This document shows, piece by piece, positions 18,480 through 27,504 of a stretch of 48,953 bases of DNA; within the stretch, counting starts at the first letter, position 1, and every line of letters begins with the position of its first letter. Location of the stretch: positions 1 through 48,953 of the forward strand of contig NZ_LTAX01000024.1 in assembly GCF_001639745.1 (NCBI RefSeq), read 5' to 3'. This DNA comes from Marinomonas gallaica. Lineage in GTDB: Bacteria > Pseudomonadota > Gammaproteobacteria > Pseudomonadales > Marinomonadaceae. Position numbers and translations under genes: made by a program. The notes under the pieces are model-generated. The model searched no databases and was not told where the DNA came from. It worked only from the letters and a program-made list of their open reading frames with translations.

Positions 18480-19334
18480 TTAGATAAGCGTACTTACCAC
18501 ATCATATTTTTCGCGGAATTGCTTCAGAACAGGCGTCACATCTTGAACTTCGACCCCTGTAAAAATTTCAAAGGCATCCAAGCCTTGATAAAAAAACAGG
18601 TCGAAACCTGAAACTATTTTTAGGCCCGCATGATTCGCTGCTTTTAAAAACTCGGTGTCAATCGGTGTATAAACGGCATCAAAGGCCCATTTCTGACCAC
18701 CAAATGCAGATGCTGCTAATGGGTTACCTTGGGTTTTGTAATGACCTACAGGTGTGCAGTTCACAAGTCCGTCAACTTGCTTAGCGATAGCTTCAACCGA
18801 ATCTTTTGCAACAACGGTCGCCTTATACCCAATCGCATTTAAAGACTGGGCCAGCGCTTGCGCACCTGCGGTATTAAGGTCTGAAATAAACAATTCTGAC
18901 GCGCCCACTTCAAAAAGCCCAAACGCAACAGCACGAGCCACTCCTCCCGAGCCAATCATCAAAACCTTCCCAGCAGAAAGGTCCCCTAAACGTTTACGAT
19001 AACCACGGATAAAACCGGTAAAATCAGTATTAAACGCACGTATTTTACCATTCTTAAACAATAGCGTATTTGTTGAGCCTACTTTTTGAACTGAATCACT
19101 TACTTCATCAGCGCTGTCTACCGCAACTTGCTTAAAAGGAAACGTTACATTCGTACCAATAAAACCTTTATCAATTATTGAAGATAATCGCTCTTGAAAT
19201 ACACTGACTTCTGGCGAGTCTAATTCTTGTAGCTCATAGCTAACGGGGAAGCTCTTCAATTTACCGAGCATATTATGTAGAGATGGAGAACGAGAAGCAG
19301 AAATATTTTGCCCAATTAGACCGATGTGTTGCAT
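18480..19334 (-). CDS. shikimate/quinate dehydrogenase, AroE family, probably catabolic paralogue
   Basis: This is a 284-residue AroE-fold enzyme that interconverts shikimate and 3-dehydroshikimate (or quinate and 3-dehydroquinate). The substrate-site residues are visible: SRSPSLHN, the catalytic Lys and neighbours in VTFPFKQ, NTDFTGF and the Gln in FFYQGLDAFEIFTG. The nucleotide motif is GSGGVARA. The end of the second strand is FISDLN, where biosynthetic AroE has a basic NRT motif, so NAD+ preference is suggested. It stands beside quiC, and both feed protocatechuate, so an inducible catabolic role is more likely than aromatic amino-acid synthesis. The start ATG 19334 has a weak ribosome-binding site. 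Confidence 0.85.
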   Translation of the reverse strand: MQHIGLIGQNISASRSPSLHNMLGKLKSFPVSYELQELDSPEVSVFQERLSSIIDKGFIGTNVTFPFKQVAVDSADEVSDSVQKVGSTNTLLFKNGKIRAFNTDFTGFIRGYRKRLGDLSAGKVLMIGSGGVARAVAFGLFEVGASELFISDLNTAGAQALAQSLNAIGYKATVVAKDSVEAIAKQVDGLVNCTPVGHYKTQGNPLAASAFGGQKWAFDAVYTPIDTEFLKAANHAGLKIVSGFDLFFYQGLDAFEIFTGVEVQDVTPVLKQFREKYDVVSTLI

Positions 19335-19840
19335 AAACGTGTCCTTAGATAAGGTATCTCTAGAAACAGTAATTGTTTACCAGGCTGATTCCAGACTGAA
19401 ATTTGAGAATGTATTTATGAAGACATAAAGCGTACATCAAGTACGCTTTAGCATTGATGATATGTTTTACCTATTTTATCTTCGAAAAATTATAGATCGA
19501 CTCGACTATATTGCGTCATTAGCGGCTAATCGCTATTGGTGCTCAATTCTACACCTTGAGTATCTGCTTTTTTGCAAAAAAAATTAGTAAATTGTGTTAG
19601 TAGTTTTGACTCATCAACTATTTCATCCATACAGAATAAAACAGTGTATTAATAAAATCTGATCGATCATCATCCAATTGATGATACAAACCACCCACAC
19701 CATTTTGATCACTTTTCAACCACCCTAAAAGTGTGCGCAAGACATCAACACTGCTTTCCCAAGAGCCTAACTTCGAAGTTTATTTTGTGAAAATAGACAA
19801 TTATTAAAATAATAAAACCTATAGTATTAAAATCTATAAA
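19335..19840. other. long AT-rich intergenic region
   Basis: No intact gene is visible in these about 500 bases. They hold a hairpin at 19427-19449 (AAAGCGTAC, 5-base loop, GTACGCTTT) without a long T run, and a possible decayed coding stretch at 19526-19795, listed separately. The promoter of the dehydrogenase gene should also lie here. Confidence 0.5.
19526..19795 (-). pseudogene. possible remnant of an unidentified gene
   Basis: Two adjoining minus-strand frames read like one protein split by a frameshift. The first gives SSVDVLRTLLGWLKSDQNG, then DFINTLFYSVWM. The second continues DEIVDESKLLTQFTNFF to a stop at 19526-19528. Together they give about 85 amphipathic, helix-like residues with no start codon at the upstream end. 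I do not recognise the family. The pattern would suit the C-terminus of a helical regulator such as a TetR-type protein, but that is a guess. It could also be chance. Confidence 0.3.
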
Positions 19841-19875
19841 CCTAAAAAGCCATAACACTGTTATGGCTTTTTAGG
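19841..19875 (-). terminator. terminator of the ligJKUIAB operon
   Basis: A 16-bp perfect stem (19841-19856 with 19860-19875) has a 3-base loop and T runs inside and after the stem on the minus strand. It lies 33 bases past the ligB stop. This is the strongest hairpin in the window. Confidence 0.9.
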
Positions 19876-19908
19876 TTTTCTCAATTAAACACAAAAATTA
19901 CGTGAAGG

Positions 19909-20760
19909 TTATTTCTCGGGCATCGTATGCTCTAACAACATCAGCCCAGATCCAGTGTTAGATATCGGAGCGTGATAGTTACGGTGCAACTCTTTCACTT
20001 GGCCAATCAATGTACCACGCATTGCAAGCAACATATTCAGCTCAACGCCTTGAGCGCCAGCAATCTCAACCAAATCTAAATTTGAGTATTTAGTTAAATC
20101 TTCGGGGTCAGTCACCAATTTATCAAGACATTCTATATCAAACTTACGATTGATAATGCCTGCTCGTTCGCCATCAAGTTGATGAGACATACCTCCCGTA
20201 CCAAATACCACGACATTCAGATCCTCTTCGAATGACGCGACAGCACGTCCAATAGCCTGACCTAGAACAAAGGTACGTTTCGGTTGCGGCATTGGATGCT
20301 GTTCGCAGTTGATGCAAACAGGAATAACTTTAACATGCCCGTAATTATAGCCCGGCCACATAAGGTTCAAAGGCACAGTTAGACCATGATCTACTTTCAT
20401 TTCTTGGCAAATGGTCATATCAAAGCCATCTTCAACTAAGCTGTTGGCAATGTGCCAAGATAACTCCGATTCACCCGTAACAGGTGGAATCGTTGGAATC
20501 CCCCAACCTTCATCAGCGTTGTGATATTCATCTGCCACACCAATAGCAAACGTTGGTTTTTTATCTATAAAGAACTCAAGCCCATGATCATTATAAAATA
20601 AGATAATGACGTCAGGTTTTTTCTCGTTCAACCAATCACGCACAGGTGGGTAGCCATCAAAGAAAGGCTTCCAATAAGGCGTCTCTTCTAGGCCATTTGC
20701 CATTGCGTTTGCGATCGCAGGGATGTGCGAAGTTGTGATTCCACCAATGATGTTTGCCAT
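19909..20760 (-). CDS. ligB: protocatechuate 4,5-dioxygenase, beta (catalytic) subunit
   Basis: With LigA, this Fe(II) extradiol dioxygenase opens protocatechuate to 4-carboxy-2-hydroxymuconate-6-semialdehyde using O2. It has 283 residues. Metal ligands match Sphingobium LigB closely: His12 in TTSHIPAI, His59 in FYNDHGLEF and Glu240 in QGVELNMLL. A general-base His is likely in VDHGLTVP. The start overlaps the ligA stop by one base (TAATG), so the two subunits are translationally coupled. It is the last gene of the operon, followed by a strong terminator. The separate alpha subunit and lack of fusion distinguish it from gallate dioxygenases. Confidence 0.95.
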   Translation of the reverse strand: MANIIGGITTSHIPAIANAMANGLEETPYWKPFFDGYPPVRDWLNEKKPDVIILFYNDHGLEFFIDKKPTFAIGVADEYHNADEGWGIPTIPPVTGESELSWHIANSLVEDGFDMTICQEMKVDHGLTVPLNLMWPGYNYGHVKVIPVCINCEQHPMPQPKRTFVLGQAIGRAVASFEEDLNVVVFGTGGMSHQLDGERAGIINRKFDIECLDKLVTDPEDLTKYSNLDLVEIAGAQGVELNMLLAMRGTLIGQVKELHRNYHAPISNTGSGLMLLEHTMPEK

Positions 20761-21119
20761 TACACGTCTCCTCGACCATTTTTAACAAGCATGTCTTTGA
20801 ATTCATCCACACTCATACCTGTTTGCAGGGCGCCAATATCTTGCATGTTTAATTTTAGCAAGCCCGCATATTTGGCCAAATAATAAATACTGCCTCCCTC
20901 TCTAAGCATCGCTATGATGTCTTTCTCTTTAATCGCTACTTTCTGAGCATCACTCAAATTGAATTTGTCACAGTAAGCGTCAGGATCTGCATTAAATTCA
21001 TCACGTGCCTCTTGATTATTAAACGAGTAACACATTTTGTTTAAGCCGTACCCTTTTTTAGCCATTTTGCTATCAAACAGATAGGTACCAGGAAATTCTC
21101 TTGTCTCATTAGTCGCCAT
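20760..21119 (-). CDS. ligA: protocatechuate 4,5-dioxygenase, alpha subunit
   Basis: This is the small, mostly helical 119-residue subunit that caps the active site of LigB. The block PDAYCDKFNLSDAQKVAIKE and the later YLAKYAGLLKLN are typical of LigA-family proteins. The ribosome-binding site is GAGGTC. It overlaps ligB by one base and follows ligI by 34 bases. No metal ligands are expected in this subunit. Confidence 0.93.
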   Translation of the reverse strand: MATNETREFPGTYLFDSKMAKKGYGLNKMCYSFNNQEARDEFNADPDAYCDKFNLSDAQKVAIKEKDIIAMLREGGSIYYLAKYAGLLKLNMQDIGALQTGMSVDEFKDMLVKNGRGDV

Positions 21120-21153
21120 AATGACCTCTTATTCTTATTCTGTCTGTTCTGAA

Positions 21154-22023
21154 TTATGCCCAGTACAAACGCATTGGATTATCCACTAACAGCTTTTGCT
21201 GCAGCTCAGTGGTGGGCGCAATCATTGGAATCACATCCACTAAATGGCCGTCATCAGGCACATGCGATTTCATGTTTGGGTGAGGCCAGTCAGTACCCCA
21301 CAACACTCGTTCAGGAAATCTCTCAACCAAAGTTTTGGCAAAAGGAACAACATCAGAGTAGTCCGGAGCTTGCAGGGTGAGTCGCTCAGGACAGCTCACC
21401 TTACACCAGACATTTTCATTGTCTGCCATAAAACCTAGAAAGCGCTCGAAATCTGGATGATCAACACCCTTGGCTACATCTGGACGCCCCATATGATCAA
21501 CGACAATAGTTGTACCCAGTTCGTTTAAGAATGGAATTAATTCTTCCAAGTCTGGCGCCTCAAAGTACACAACAATATGCCATCCGAGAGTTTTAACCTT
21601 TTCCGCTATGCTTAGAAAAACGTCTTTTGGCGTACTATCAACAAGACGCTTAACAAAGTTAAAACGTACACCACGTACCCCAGCGTCATGCATTGTTTGC
21701 AACTGATCAATCGTGAAGGAATCATCAATAAATGCCACACCGCGCGCTAACCCTCCTGCTGTTTGCAAGGCATCAAGTAAGGCGGCGTTATCCGTGCTGT
21801 GGCAAGATGCTTGCACAATGACATTACGAGAGAAACCAAGGTGATCACGCAGTGCAAACAACTGATCTTCTGAGGCATCACAGGGCGTGTATTTACGCTT
21901 TGGGTGATATGGAAATTTATCCGCAGGACCAAACACGTGACAATGAGCATCAACGGCACCTGCCGGAGCTTGATATGTTGGCTTGCTTGGATTTGGATGA
22001 AATGGAAGATAATCTTTGTCCAT
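21154..22023 (-). CDS. ligI: 2-pyrone-4,6-dicarboxylate hydrolase
   Basis: This enzyme opens the lactone 2-pyrone-4,6-dicarboxylate to 4-oxalomesaconate. It is a 289-residue amidohydrolase-superfamily protein. The HxH motif is in VDAHCHVFGP, a His follows in VIVQASCHSTDN, and the C-terminal WGTDWPHPN carries the conserved Asp. LigI is unusual in the superfamily because it works without a metal, and these conserved blocks agree with it. It is the fourth gene of the operon, between the tautomerase and ligA genes. Confidence 0.93.
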   Translation of the reverse strand: MDKDYLPFHPNPSKPTYQAPAGAVDAHCHVFGPADKFPYHPKRKYTPCDASEDQLFALRDHLGFSRNVIVQASCHSTDNAALLDALQTAGGLARGVAFIDDSFTIDQLQTMHDAGVRGVRFNFVKRLVDSTPKDVFLSIAEKVKTLGWHIVVYFEAPDLEELIPFLNELGTTIVVDHMGRPDVAKGVDHPDFERFLGFMADNENVWCKVSCPERLTLQAPDYSDVVPFAKTLVERFPERVLWGTDWPHPNMKSHVPDDGHLVDVIPMIAPTTELQQKLLVDNPMRLYWA

Positions 22024-22064
22024 CTTTAGCTACCTATCGTTATTCTTTTTAATGAAAGAACGGG

Positions 22065-23135
22065 TTAAAGACCGTTTTCGTGTACAAACACTTTGCCGTC
22101 AAACAACTTCCGTGCGGTTCTCAGTAACGCCGCGGACATCACCTGTCCATTGGCATCCCGATCCAACACAACGGTCATACAACCAGTTGGGTGCTCCACA
22201 TCTAACGTCATTTGTCGTCCCTTTTCATACGTAGCCATGTCTCTCGCAGGAGTCCCATCTAAAACCGCCGCCGTTGCCACGCTGACCGCACCTAATACAC
22301 CAATAGAGGCATGACAACGGTGCGGAATAAACGTTCTCGTAGAAATTGCACCACCATTTGAAGCTTTTGATACCATGGTCATTTTGGGAACAGACTTTTC
22401 TGTCACGTCACCAAGATTCATCAAGGGACCAGCTTGTAGCCTTATAGCCTCAAGCTTGTCACGTAATTCAAGATTTGCTTCAAGCACTTCACGCGCTTCA
22501 TTACCAGATATCCCCATATCTGAAGCACGCATCACAACGCATGGCATACCATTATCTATCAGAGTTACTTCAACGCCATTGATAATGTCAACCGTATTAC
22601 CTGTAGGTAACAGCGCACCGCAGCTAGATCCAGCCGTATCTTTAAAAGTGATTGGTACTGGTGCACAAAACCCAGGCACCCCATCTATACGTGCATCACC
22701 CTCGTAAACGACTTCACCTTCTTTCACCTGTACTCGAGCAATTGAGATCTGTCCTGTATTCTGCATATAAATGCGTACTTCAGTCTCCCCCTCAACCGAT
22801 TCAACTAAACCGCGCTCAATAGCAAAAGGCCCTACACCGGCTAAGATATTGCCGCAATTCTGAGCATCCGTCACAATGGCTTGATCGACAAACACTTGTA
22901 GAAATAAATAATCCACATCGGCGTCGTCACGATCAGATTTTTGTACAACCGCTACTTTTGACGTAAGGGGGTCTGCCCCCCCCATGCCGTCGATCTGCCG
23001 AGCATCGGGAGATCCCATGACGCGCAACAGCACATCAGCGCGGGCTTGCGGATCAGCTGGCAACGCATCTGCAACAAAGTAAGCGCCTTTAGACGTGCCT
23101 CCGCGCATCCACATGCACTCAATGCCCTTAGACAT
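22065..23135 (-). CDS. 4-oxalomesaconate tautomerase (LigU/GalD, PrpF family)
   Basis: This protein isomerises the keto/enol or double-bond form of 4-oxalomesaconate so that it can be hydrated. It has 356 residues with the diaminopimelate-epimerase-like two-domain PrpF fold. The hallmarks are [13 protein letters not shown] at the N-terminus, [15 protein letters not shown], and the second-domain blocks [12 protein letters not shown] and [14 protein letters not shown]. The ATG at 23135 overlaps the upstream aldolase gene by 8 bases, with AAGG upstream. LigU of Sphingobium and GalD of Pseudomonas are the characterised relatives. Which of the two reactions this one performs cannot be settled here. 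Confidence 0.88.
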   Translation of the reverse strand: MSKGIECMWMRGGTSKGAYFVADALPADPQARADVLLRVMGSPDARQIDGMGGADPLTSKVAVVQKSDRDDADVDYLFLQVFVDQAIVTDAQNCGNILAGVGPFAIERGLVESVEGETEVRIYMQNTGQISIARVQVKEGEVVYEGDARIDGVPGFCAPVPITFKDTAGSSCGALLPTGNTVDIINGVEVTLIDNGMPCVVMRASDMGISGNEAREVLEANLELRDKLEAIRLQAGPLMNLGDVTEKSVPKMTMVSKASNGGAISTRTFIPHRCHASIGVLGAVSVATAAVLDGTPARDMATYEKGRQMTLDVEHPTGCMTVVLDRDANGQVMSAALLRTARKLFDGKVFVHENGL

Positions 23136-23805
23136 ACTTCAGACCTTTTTCTTCTAGACGCGACCGCATTTCATAAATATCTAAGCCAAGCTCACCATTG
23201 GCCATGCGTAGACGTTTCTCTTCTTCTTTGGCCATACGTTGACGCGACAATTCAAGAACATTCTTCGCACTTTCACGTCGCACTACGACTACACCATCAT
23301 CGTCCGCAATAATCACGTCTCCGGGATTAACTAAATGATCGGCGCATACAATTGGTACGTTGACTGAACCAAGTGTTTCTTTAATAGTGCCTTGTGAAAA
23401 CACGGCTTTTGACCAAACAGGGAAATGCATTTGACGCAAGTCGCGAGTATCGCGTACTCCCCCGTCAATGATTAACCCAACAACACCTCGGGACTGTGCA
23501 GATGTCGCTAATAAATCACCAAAAAAACCGTGATTCGAGGGCGACGTTGGGGCAAAAACCATCATGTCACCAGCCTGACATTGCTCAATAGCAACGTGCA
23601 TCATCCAATTGTCGCCCGCCGCACCAGAGATGGTGATGGCAGACCCAGCAACGGCAACATCTTGTTGAATCGGACGCATGTAATCCGCCAATAATCCAAC
23701 TCGCCCTTGTGCTTCATGAATGGTTGCAACACCACACTGCGCTAAACCATCGATAACAGTCTGATCTGCGCGTTCAATATGTTGAACTACGATGTTCTCT
23801 CTCAT
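23128..23805 (-). CDS. ligK: 4-carboxy-4-hydroxy-2-oxoadipate aldolase
   Basis: This is a class II, divalent-metal aldolase that splits 4-carboxy-4-hydroxy-2-oxoadipate into pyruvate and oxaloacetate. Many members also decarboxylate oxaloacetate. It has 225 residues with an RraA-like fold. The metal/substrate motif is in [13 protein letters not shown], with the conserved Arg-Asp pair, and ADDDGVVVV follows. A clear AAGGAG lies 7 bases before the ATG at 23805. It is the second gene of the operon and overlaps the tautomerase gene. Confidence 0.92.
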   Translation of the reverse strand: MRENIVVQHIERADQTVIDGLAQCGVATIHEAQGRVGLLADYMRPIQQDVAVAGSAITISGAAGDNWMMHVAIEQCQAGDMMVFAPTSPSNHGFFGDLLATSAQSRGVVGLIIDGGVRDTRDLRQMHFPVWSKAVFSQGTIKETLGSVNVPIVCADHLVNPGDVIIADDDGVVVVRRESAKNVLELSRQRMAKEEEKRLRMANGELGLDIYEMRSRLEEKGLKYV

Positions 23806-23821
23806 GGGAGACTCCTTAGCA

Positions 23822-24829
23822 TTAAACTTTTAAACGGCTGAAAACACGACGCGTGTTATGCTCAAAAATATCTTGTTTTTGGGCATCACTTAGTACCGTG
23901 TTGTTGTCTATATAGCGCTTAGTATCATCGAAGTAATGACCCGTCTCAGGATCAATACCGCGCACAGCACCAATCATTTCAGACGCAAATAAAATGTTTT
24001 TCGTAGGAATAATATCAAGCAGTAAATCAATACCGCGTTGATGATAAACGCAGGTATCAAAGTAAATGTTGTTTAGTACGCGTTCCTCAAGCTCAAAGCC
24101 TTTATCCAACGCCAAACCACGGAAACGCCCCCAATGATAAGGCACGGCACCACCACCATGAGGAATGATGACTTTCAGATCAGGAAAGTCTTTGAATACG
24201 TCTGACATCATCAGTTGCTGGAAGCCTGTCGTATCCGCACCTAGGTAGTGAGAACCTGTTGTATCGAAACAGCTATTGCACGCAGCTGATACGTGAATCA
24301 TTGCGGGAATGTCGAGCTCTGACATTTTTTCATAAATAGGATAGAAAGAGCGATCCGATAGACGAGAACCATTCCAGTGACCGCCACTTGGGTCAGGATT
24401 AAGGTTGATACCAATAAAGCCCATCTCTTCAACTGTACGAACGATTTCTGGCACTGACTTCGCAGGGTCAACACCGGGCGATTGTGGTAACTGTGCCACA
24501 GGTACAAAGTTTTCAGGAAAGAGATCGCAAACACGGCGAATCAGATCATTTTGATGCTCCGTCCAATATTGACTGGTATGTTCATTGCCAATATGGTGTC
24601 CCATCCAACTCGCACGAGGGGAAAAAATCGTGAGATCAGTACCACGCTCTTGTTGCAGTCGAAGCTGATTATTAATGATGCTTTCACGAATTTCGTCATC
24701 GGAAATATGCATCGTTCCTTTTTCACCAACAGAAGAAGGATCACGCGCTACATCCGCTTTCTGCTTGTCTCTGTATTCACCCACAGCAGGCGGCGTAGTC
24801 GTGTAATGGCCATGGCAATCTATAATCAT
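23822..24829 (-). CDS. ligJ: 4-oxalomesaconate hydratase
   Basis: This enzyme adds water to 4-oxalomesaconate to give 4-carboxy-4-hydroxy-2-oxoadipate. It is a 335-residue amidohydrolase of the ACMS-decarboxylase branch, with HxH in [12 protein letters not shown], an internal [10 protein letters not shown] block, [15 protein letters not shown] and the C-terminal [10 protein letters not shown]. It matches LigJ rather than GalB, which is an unrelated PIG-L-type hydratase. It is the first gene of the ligJ-K-U-I-A-B operon. An AGAGAG lies about 9 bases upstream of the ATG. Confidence 0.9.
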   Translation of the reverse strand: MIIDCHGHYTTTPPAVGEYRDKQKADVARDPSSVGEKGTMHISDDEIRESIINNQLRLQQERGTDLTIFSPRASWMGHHIGNEHTSQYWTEHQNDLIRRVCDLFPENFVPVAQLPQSPGVDPAKSVPEIVRTVEEMGFIGINLNPDPSGGHWNGSRLSDRSFYPIYEKMSELDIPAMIHVSAACNSCFDTTGSHYLGADTTGFQQLMMSDVFKDFPDLKVIIPHGGGAVPYHWGRFRGLALDKGFELEERVLNNIYFDTCVYHQRGIDLLLDIIPTKNILFASEMIGAVRGIDPETGHYFDDTKRYIDNNTVLSDAQKQDIFEHNTRRVFSRLKV

Positions 24830-25441
24830 ACTACTGCTCTCTTGTATCTAATTATTATTGGGAATGGTAATTGTTAAGAGCGCTCTGCAGCGGTAATTGA
24901 AGATGAAACCACTTCCAGGAGACGCTCGAATTTACCCAAAAGTATTGGCAGGTTGAGAGCGTTTGACTATTTCAATTTCACGACAACTGTATTGCATTTT
25001 GGTATAGCACTTTATCCTCTTTTTTCAATATGAATTTATTTTATGAATACGGGTAATATCAAAAACACTTTCTTTACTTACAAATCGACCTTAAATGCCT
25101 CGCAACCTATTGTTTTATAAATTTTTATCGTGAATTTCAGGATTTTACTTTATTTTGTATATCATTTTTGGAATATTAGAAGCCCTAAAAAATCATTTCT
25201 AAATAGATGTGAATTAATACACTTTTGTGGCGTTCCTGATTCCTAGCAGTGATCGGGAGCACTCCAGAATTGCCTTTTCATACACATGATGGCGACTCGA
25301 CCTGCGGCATAATGAATTACTAGGTCGACATAGCATTTCAAAATATCCGCCATTGTGAGAAGGCATGGCTATATAAGACAAAAATAATGATCTCGGGTTG
25401 ACCTCGAATTTGGAGACCAATATGAACTTTTCAAAAAACTG
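24830..25441. other. AT-rich intergenic region with scrambled sequence before a permease stump
   Basis: These about 610 bases include the ligJ promoter region, where a LysR-type site would be expected. A stretch at about 25200-25440 has a more coding-like base composition but no homology that I recognise. The minus-strand frame 25214-25420 is open but unconvincing. A GGAGACC-ATG at 25411-25424 starts a six-codon peptide that stops immediately before the TRAP-permease remnant, which suggests a deletion junction. Confidence 0.45.
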
Positions 25442-25627
25442 ATGCTTGGTTTAGTGACGCCGCCTATGGGCATCTGCTTATTTGTCTCTAACTCCATTGC
25501 AAACGTAGGTTTAGCGGCCATCTCTCGTCAGATCATGCCAATGTTTTTAGTCGAGCTTGCTGTTTTGATATTAATCACCTTTGTACCAAGCACGGTTACA
25601 TTTTTACCACGGCTATTTGGCTATTAA
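25442..25627 (+). pseudogene. C-terminal remnant of a TRAP transporter large permease (DctM)
   Basis: The 61 residues beginning MLGLVTPPMGICLFVSNSIA are the last two membrane segments of a DctM-type TRAP permease, which is normally about 430 residues. The conserved TPPMG loop is present. Upstream in frame, the sequence turns into unrelated residues (DQYELFKKL) and then a stop, so the gene is truncated at its 5' side. There is no DctP or DctQ gene nearby. TRAP importers commonly carry organic acids, and its position next to the lig and quinate genes suggests a lost aromatic-acid, quinate or shikimate importer. Confidence 0.8.
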
Positions 25628-25635
25628 ATTCACTG

Positions 25636-25656
25636 GAGGGGGCTATCAGCCCCCTC
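25636..25656 (+). terminator. hairpin terminator left behind by the TRAP gene
   Basis: A 9-bp G+C-rich perfect stem (25636-25644 with 25648-25656) has a 3-base loop directly after the remnant stop. There is no T run, so it may act only weakly. Confidence 0.55.
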
Positions 25657-25794
25657 TCACATTAACCGCCCCCCAAAATGCCCTCTTTAAACACCGTTAC
25701 CTATTAACAACAAAAATATACTTCAAGTAAGACCTCTGGAACTTAACTAAGTGATAATATTTGAGCGTTGTCTACTTAATGAGTCAGAAGTAAT

Positions 25795-27033
25795 ATGGTA
25801 ACTAAGTACATGTACGTAGTTAAGGCTTTCATAATTTGCTCACTTGGGGCATCTGCCTCAGTGTTTGCATCAGACACAGCAGATAACTTCCATGTATCAA
25901 GTTTTGGACGGATTGTTGCAGGTACAATCGACACCGATAAAACCAACTTTCACGGCTACGATGATGACATTTCTTTAAAAACCAACTCTCTGTTAGGCAT
26001 TCAGCTAAACGCTGAAGCGACCGATTACCTTAGCTTTACCGCTCAAGGTGTATTTAGAACTAACGAAGACAAAGACTCTGAGCTCGATTGGCTATATGCC
26101 ACGATTCAGCCGAAAAATAACTTAACGTTAAAAGTGGGTAAACTCCGTACACCTTTCTTTATGCACAGTGATGTCATAGACGTAGGTTATGCTTACCATT
26201 GGGCTAGTCCGCCAGAACAAATGTATGGGGCATTTTTTTTATTTCCAACATTTGAAGGCATCGATGCAACTTGGGGTTATTCTGGCGAAAACTATGACTC
26301 TTCATTCGAAGCGTACGTTGGCCAGCACTCAGGTGAGATTAAACGAAGCAACCGTATAACTGACTATAATGTGGATGTTTTAAGCGGCTTTATAACAACC
26401 CTACGAAAGGAAAATTTTGAGTTTCGAGCTTCATTCCATCAAGGGGACGTATCACTCGATATCCCTGAACTGAACTTACTATCTGGTGCTATTCAAAGCT
26501 TTGGCAGCTTTCCAAGCACAGTTGATGCTCTTGCACCTGACAGCAAAGTCAATGTGTATCAATTCGGCGTACGCTATGACAATTTGGACTACTTTGCAGG
26601 CTTAGAATGGGTAACTATCGACCCTGAATTGAAAACATCCATGCCGAAAATCGATACTTTTTATGTGACCGGAGGGTATATTTTCAATCCAGTCACCATT
26701 CACCTTACCTATGCCGAAAGTAAAGTAAAATATTCAGACTTCCCATCAGAGTTGAACCAAGCACTAGCAGGTATGTCCCCTAGCGATCCTCGCTATACGG
26801 GATTACTACAATCCACATACGGTTTAAACTTTATTTCAGCATCAAGAAATGTCGACAGCCTTAAATCATGGACCCTAGGTGCACGTTGGGATATTCGCCC
26901 CAAACTTGCCGTCAAAGCAGACGTTACACTGCTAGATGGTGCGGAGAATGAAACCGCAATGTTTGACTCTATCAAGGATGGCTTTAACCGTGAAGCCATG
27001 TTTTATCAAGTCGCAGTGGAGTGGGTATTTTAA
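25795..27033 (+). CDS. outer-membrane porin-like beta-barrel protein
   Basis: This 412-residue protein has a signal peptide ending in SVFA and many alternating amphipathic strands. It ends in VEWVF with a terminal Phe, as outer-membrane beta-barrels do. The block LTLKVGKLRTPFFMHSDVIDVG is shared with porins of marine gammaproteobacteria. It should be a passive channel, and its ligand is unknown. The stop overlaps the next ATG (TAATG), so it is cotranscribed with a PstS-like protein and a GGDEF-EAL protein. This context fits sensing of an anion or of envelope status. Confidence 0.75.
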   Translation: MVTKYMYVVKAFIICSLGASASVFASDTADNFHVSSFGRIVAGTIDTDKTNFHGYDDDISLKTNSLLGIQLNAEATDYLSFTAQGVFRTNEDKDSELDWLYATIQPKNNLTLKVGKLRTPFFMHSDVIDVGYAYHWASPPEQMYGAFFLFPTFEGIDATWGYSGENYDSSFEAYVGQHSGEIKRSNRITDYNVDVLSGFITTLRKENFEFRASFHQGDVSLDIPELNLLSGAIQSFGSFPSTVDALAPDSKVNVYQFGVRYDNLDYFAGLEWVTIDPELKTSMPKIDTFYVTGGYIFNPVTIHLTYAESKVKYSDFPSELNQALAGMSPSDPRYTGLLQSTYGLNFISASRNVDSLKSWTLGARWDIRPKLAVKADVTLLDGAENETAMFDSIKDGFNREAMFYQVAVEWVF

Positions 27034-27473
27034 TGATCACTACCGTACTCACTAACACAACAACAGCGATCTTCTTGCTAGCAGTGACTCTCTTGATAGC
27101 CCCTTTAGCAGTAGCCGATGATAACCGCGTCAAAGTTATTGCCAACAGCAATACGAATTTAAGCTCATTAAGCTCAAGTGAAGTCCGTCAAATTTACATG
27201 GGGGGGACATTAAGTAGACGCTTTCAAGCCGTTACCTTACCTGTGGAACATCCCCTCAGAAAAACATTTAACGTTAGTGTTATTGGCTTAACAGAGAACC
27301 GTATTCAGTCTTATTGGGCGCAGCTTCTATTTACTGGACGAAGTACCCCGCCTAAGGAATTAAGCTCCATCGCTGACGCCATAAACTTTGTCATCAAAGA
27401 ACCCGCCGCTATTGCTTACGTCTCATCCGATACCTTATTACCTGAGGGTGTCATTGTTGTATTTGAGCGATAG
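27033..27473 (+). CDS. PstS-like periplasmic phosphate-binding-type protein
   Basis: This short 146-residue protein has a signal peptide (cleavage after AVA) and one PBP-like lobe. The motifs SSSEVRQIYMGG and RIQSYWAQLLFTGR are typical of the small PstS-related proteins found outside pst operons. It begins at an ATG overlapping the porin stop. No pst transporter genes are nearby, so it is more likely a sensory binding protein for the downstream GGDEF-EAL protein than a transporter subunit. The true ligand is unknown. Confidence 0.75.
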   Translation: MITTVLTNTTTAIFLLAVTLLIAPLAVADDNRVKVIANSNTNLSSLSSSEVRQIYMGGTLSRRFQAVTLPVEHPLRKTFNVSVIGLTENRIQSYWAQLLFTGRSTPPKELSSIADAINFVIKEPAAIAYVSSDTLLPEGVIVVFER

Positions 27474-27504
27474 ATGAATTGGCACTGGAAAGGGAACCAC
27501 CTCA

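Noticed and set aside
18390..18611. 73-residue plus-strand frame overlapping the end of the aroE-like gene
   Set aside because: It is antisense to the dehydrogenase C-terminus and crosses its terminator, so it is a shadow.
19427..19449. Hairpin with 9-bp perfect stem upstream of the aroE-like gene
   Set aside because: It lacks a T run on either strand and is not placed at a gene end, so it is noted in the intergenic entry but not called a terminator.
25214..25420. 68-residue minus-strand frame upstream of the TRAP stump
   Set aside because: It has no recognisable family and no clear ribosome-binding site. It might be an insertion-sequence scrap, but no terminal repeats were seen.
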